DNA from: Eucalyptus grandis
Taxonomy: Eukaryota; Streptophyta; Magnoliopsida; Myrtales; Myrtaceae
Reading direction: 5' to 3'
Assembly (NCBI RefSeq): GCF_016545825.1
Contig: NC_052616.1
Location: 60,719,278 to 60,783,277 of the forward strand
Length of the DNA: 64,000 nucleotides
Shown here one piece after another: positions 61,357 to 64,000 of the stretch. A program made the translations under genes and the position numbers. The notes beneath the pieces are model-generated. The model worked only from the letters and a program-made list of their open reading frames with translations, made no database searches and had not been told where the DNA came from. Every line of letters begins with the position of its first letter. Position 1 is the first letter of the stretch.

Positions 61357-62716
61357 AGTGCCATAAGTTGGCACAAATGGACACTTAAGTGTCAAAACTT
61401 ACGAAAATGACATTTAAGTGCTAAAATCGGAGCAAAGTAGATCACTTAAGTGCCACTTCGGTCAAAATCCGGCCAAAACACCGACGTGTCAATTTTCCGG
61501 CGAAGCAAGTGCAAAACGGCGTCGTTTTGGTCTTGACGTGGCAAAAAAATTATATAAAAATTAATTATATTAAATTTCTGTAAAACATTTATAAAAATAC
61601 AAATATTAAAAATATTAAAAACATTAAAAACATTAAAAAATTTAAAAAAATTTAAAAAAAGGGAGGTGGCTCGAGCCCTTAGCCGCCGCCGCCTCCTCGC
61701 CGTCGCCGGGTAGGCCGGGGTCGCCGAGCCCTAGCTAGGGACCGACGACCCGGCCGACCGGCGGTGAGGGGTGCAAGCCCTTACCTCGATTTGGGCGAGG
61801 CTTGTGGCCCTCGCCTAGATCTGGTAAGGGAGGAAGGAGGAGGAGGGGGAGGCAACCGGCAACAGAGGAGGACGAAGGAGGAAGGAGGAGGAGGAAAAAA
61901 AAAGGAGGGGGAGGAGGAGGAGGAGGAGGGAGGCGCCCGGCGGGCCGAGGGCTTAGCCCTCGCCGCCGCCATCTCCCCTTCGTCGCTAGGGAGGTGGGGG
62001 AGGGTCGGCCGGGCGCCGAGCCCCGGCCAAGGGTTGGTGGCCCCCAGGCCGATCGGGTGGCGAGGGCCTACGTGCCCTCGCCCATATCTAGGCGAGGGTC
62101 GCCACCTCGCTTGGCCGACCCAAAGGTTGCCACCGTTGGGGGTCACCCCAGGTGGGCGGCGGTCCCCAGCGGGCAAGGGCCAGCAACCCTCGCCGGATGC
62201 GGGCGAGGGCCGTGACCCTCGCCCAAATCCGGGCGAGGGCACGCAGCCCTCACCGTTGGTCGGCCGGGGCCGCCCGGCCGGGCCGCCGACCCTCCCCACC
62301 TTTCGGCGTCGGCGGCGAGGGCTCAGCCCTCGGCCCCCTTCCTTCCTCCTCCTCCTCCATTTTTTTAAATAAATATAAATATAAATATAAATATAAATAT
62401 AAATTATTATTATTTAATTAATTTTTATATTATATTAAAATTCAAATTATGTCAAAACGACGTCGTTTTGGCCAATTTAAGGGCTCTATTTTGACCAACT
62501 ATAGAAACGACGTTGTTTTGAGCGAATTAGAGCTGAGTCAGCTCTCCGGCGAGCCACATCGGTGAGAAATATTAATATTTAATTGCCACGTATGATTTCG
62601 AGCGGCTTTGCCGGAGGTGGCATTTAAGTGTTCCACTTTTTTTAAAATGTAGCACTTAAGTGTCACTTTCGTAAGTTTTGGCACTTAAGTGTTCCTTTGT
62701 GCCAACTTATGGCACT
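61357..62716. mobile_element. Non-autonomous MULE-like element with GC-rich core
   Basis: Ends AGTGCCATAAGTTGGCAC and GTGCCAACTTATGGCACT are inverted repeats followed by ACACTTAAGTGTCAAAACTTA and its counterpart. It interrupts the Gypsy RT near the catalytic region. AAAACGRCGTCGTTTT occurs at about 61513 and 62455. The core (61675-62345) is GC-rich, with frames of 202 and 172 codons on opposite strands that lack any domain. No clear target duplication was found. Confidence 0.82.
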
Positions 62717-62989
62717 TGAAGCTATCTTTTGCCTGGATAAGCATGTTATCGAAATTTGCGATAATATATCACCCAATGAAAGGCCAAACGGCACAACAGG
62801 CGCATATAAGGCGTGTGCTGTCAGCCATCATATTATCACTTAGGCTTTTGGTTGAGAAAATAGCACAATCACATGTATTAGTACCTTTTTATCATGCACG
62901 CTTGCAGGCATTATGGAATTCAATTGGCCTATGCATGACAATTTATTGATTCAAAATTCAAATGGTGCTGGATTCCATTGGTGGACTGT
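62717..62989. other. Short unassigned stretch
   Basis: It lies between the MULE-like element and the second Gypsy fragment. No gene was recognised. Confidence 0.4.
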
Positions 62990-63765
62990 AAGTCCTTTTT
63001 TAAATATAGTAGGTTGTGGACTCCTTCCTTTGAGGAATGAAGAGAGTAGACTATGCATGGAGTAATTGCTTTTATCGTATCATCGATAGGTGCAGTTCTG
63101 AAAATTAACAAATTAGTAACAATTCCTATTACATTTTCACTTGGTTGGAGAAAACTCGTTCTCGAGGCCAACTTCACCAAACTCTTGGTCTTCATGATAT
63201 GGTGATAGATCAGCAACATTGAATGTAGCAGAAGCACCTTGCACCCCAGGAAGTTCAATTTTCTAGCCAATATGTTAATGCGCTCCAAAACTCGAAAATG
63301 ACCATCCGTTCGAGGAAATAACATAGCATGACGACTAGGTAGAAATTGTTCGTTCCTCAAATGAATCCACTCAAGAGTAACATCACCTTTGTTGACGGCA
63401 ATACTTGTCAGTTTGTTTCCAAATTCTCTTCCTCAGTTGCTCATAACTGCTTGATTTCCTTGACCCTTTCTTCAGTGTCGCCACTAAATTGCCGCTTTGC
63501 AGGTGATGGGATAAAATCCAATGGACTTAGATGATGCTTGCCAAACACAACTTCCAAATAAGCTTTTCCTAGTAATCTGACTCACCGAATTATAATAGGC
63601 TAACTCGGCTTGAGAAATTAACAAATCCCGCTGTTTAAAATGTTTTCCAATAAAGCCCCTCAGTAATTTTGCCAAAATTCTGTTAACACTCTGTTTATTC
63701 AATAGTATGAGGATGACTAGTCGAACAATATTGAAGTTGAGTCCCAATTTTTTGCCATAAAGTAG
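62990..63765 (-). mobile_element. Degraded Ty3/Gypsy integrase remnant, copy 2
   Basis: On - it encodes QSVNRILAKLLRGFIGKHFK and AELAYYNSVSQITRKSLFG (integrase C-terminal half), then LPSRHAMLFPRTDGHFRVLE and DLSPYH-like tail pieces with frameshifts. It is a close relative of copy 1 at 56881-61350 and serves as the uninterrupted reference for that copy's insertions. Confidence 0.8.
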
Positions 63766-63779
63766 AAAAAGTGACTCTT

Positions 63780-64000
63780 TAACTTGACATCACTATAAGG
63801 CTTCTATTTATTTCGTGAAAAATGACTAATTTGCAAAATATTTTCCTAAAATAATCACTTATATCGATTGAAATAATTTGTTTAATATAATATTTTCATT
63901 ATCAATAACAATTTATATCTAAACTTGTTCATGGCTAAGGAAAATATATATATATGGTTCATTTTTTAAGCAATTTAAAAGATCATTTTTAGGAAAATAT
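63780..64000. mobile_element. MITE, cut by the window edge
   Basis: Contains TTTCGTGAAAAATGACTAAT, AATCACTTATATCGATT and TTTTTAGGAAAAT words like the MITEs at 36055 and 39085. Its right end is outside the window. Confidence 0.5.

Noticed and set aside
61764..62372. 202-codon frame and the opposing 172-codon frame
   Set aside because: They overlap on opposite strands in the GC-rich core of a TIR element, have no domain and consist of low-complexity Gly/Pro/Arg sequence.

Overview
The window is plant nuclear DNA: short intron-split genes with TATA boxes, GT..AG introns, abundant (GA)n/(CT)n microsatellites and many nested transposable elements. A woody eudicot, possibly Myrtaceae (Eucalyptus relatives), is my best guess from the style of the small HMA gene family and the repeats, but nothing in the sequence proves the species.

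Left part (1-37,100). A tandem family of small three-exon genes lies on the + strand at 365-1021, 8153-9671, 17188-17799, 19971-20626 and 34355-34935. Each has exons of 6, 82 and 140-149 bases and encodes one 75-78 aa heavy-metal-associated (HMA, HIPP-like) domain with no CxxC metal site and no CaaX prenylation box. Four copies are intact. One is split by an 855-bp solo LTR with a 5-bp target duplication. A sixth, partial exon-3 copy lies at 18889-19081. The duplicated unit also carries a conserved non-coding block downstream and matched upstream sequence. Between copies 2 and 3 lies an unrelated two-exon gene (13830-14483) for a secreted 72 aa peptide with eight cysteines. It is easily missed because its second exon is short. 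Between copies 4 and 5 sits a nearly complete 8.8-kb Mutator-like (MULE) transposon (22739-31577) with about 240-bp terminal inverted repeats, a ten-copy about 198-bp internal array and a three-exon, 951-codon transposase gene on the - strand.

Middle (37,100-54,100). There are no convincing genes. A direct duplication (unit A about 40740-43985, unit B about 43990-54045) contains an about 239-bp satellite. In unit A it is about two monomers, partly inverted. In unit B it has grown to about 23 monomers (47820-53270) of two alternating types. Unit B also carries nested PIF/Harbinger-like elements (TAA target duplications), a short solo LTR and a MULE-like element. Unit A preserves the corresponding unoccupied sites.

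Right part (54,100-64,000). Decayed retrotransposons: a Copia remnant on +, and two Ty3/Gypsy pol remnants on -. The first Gypsy copy is riddled with later insertions: a tRNA-type SINE with a 16-bp duplication, two MULE-like elements, a PIF-like element and a TIR element. The second copy shows several of these sites empty.

Most long open frames in the window come from microsatellites, GC-rich transposon cores or satellite DNA and are not annotated as genes.
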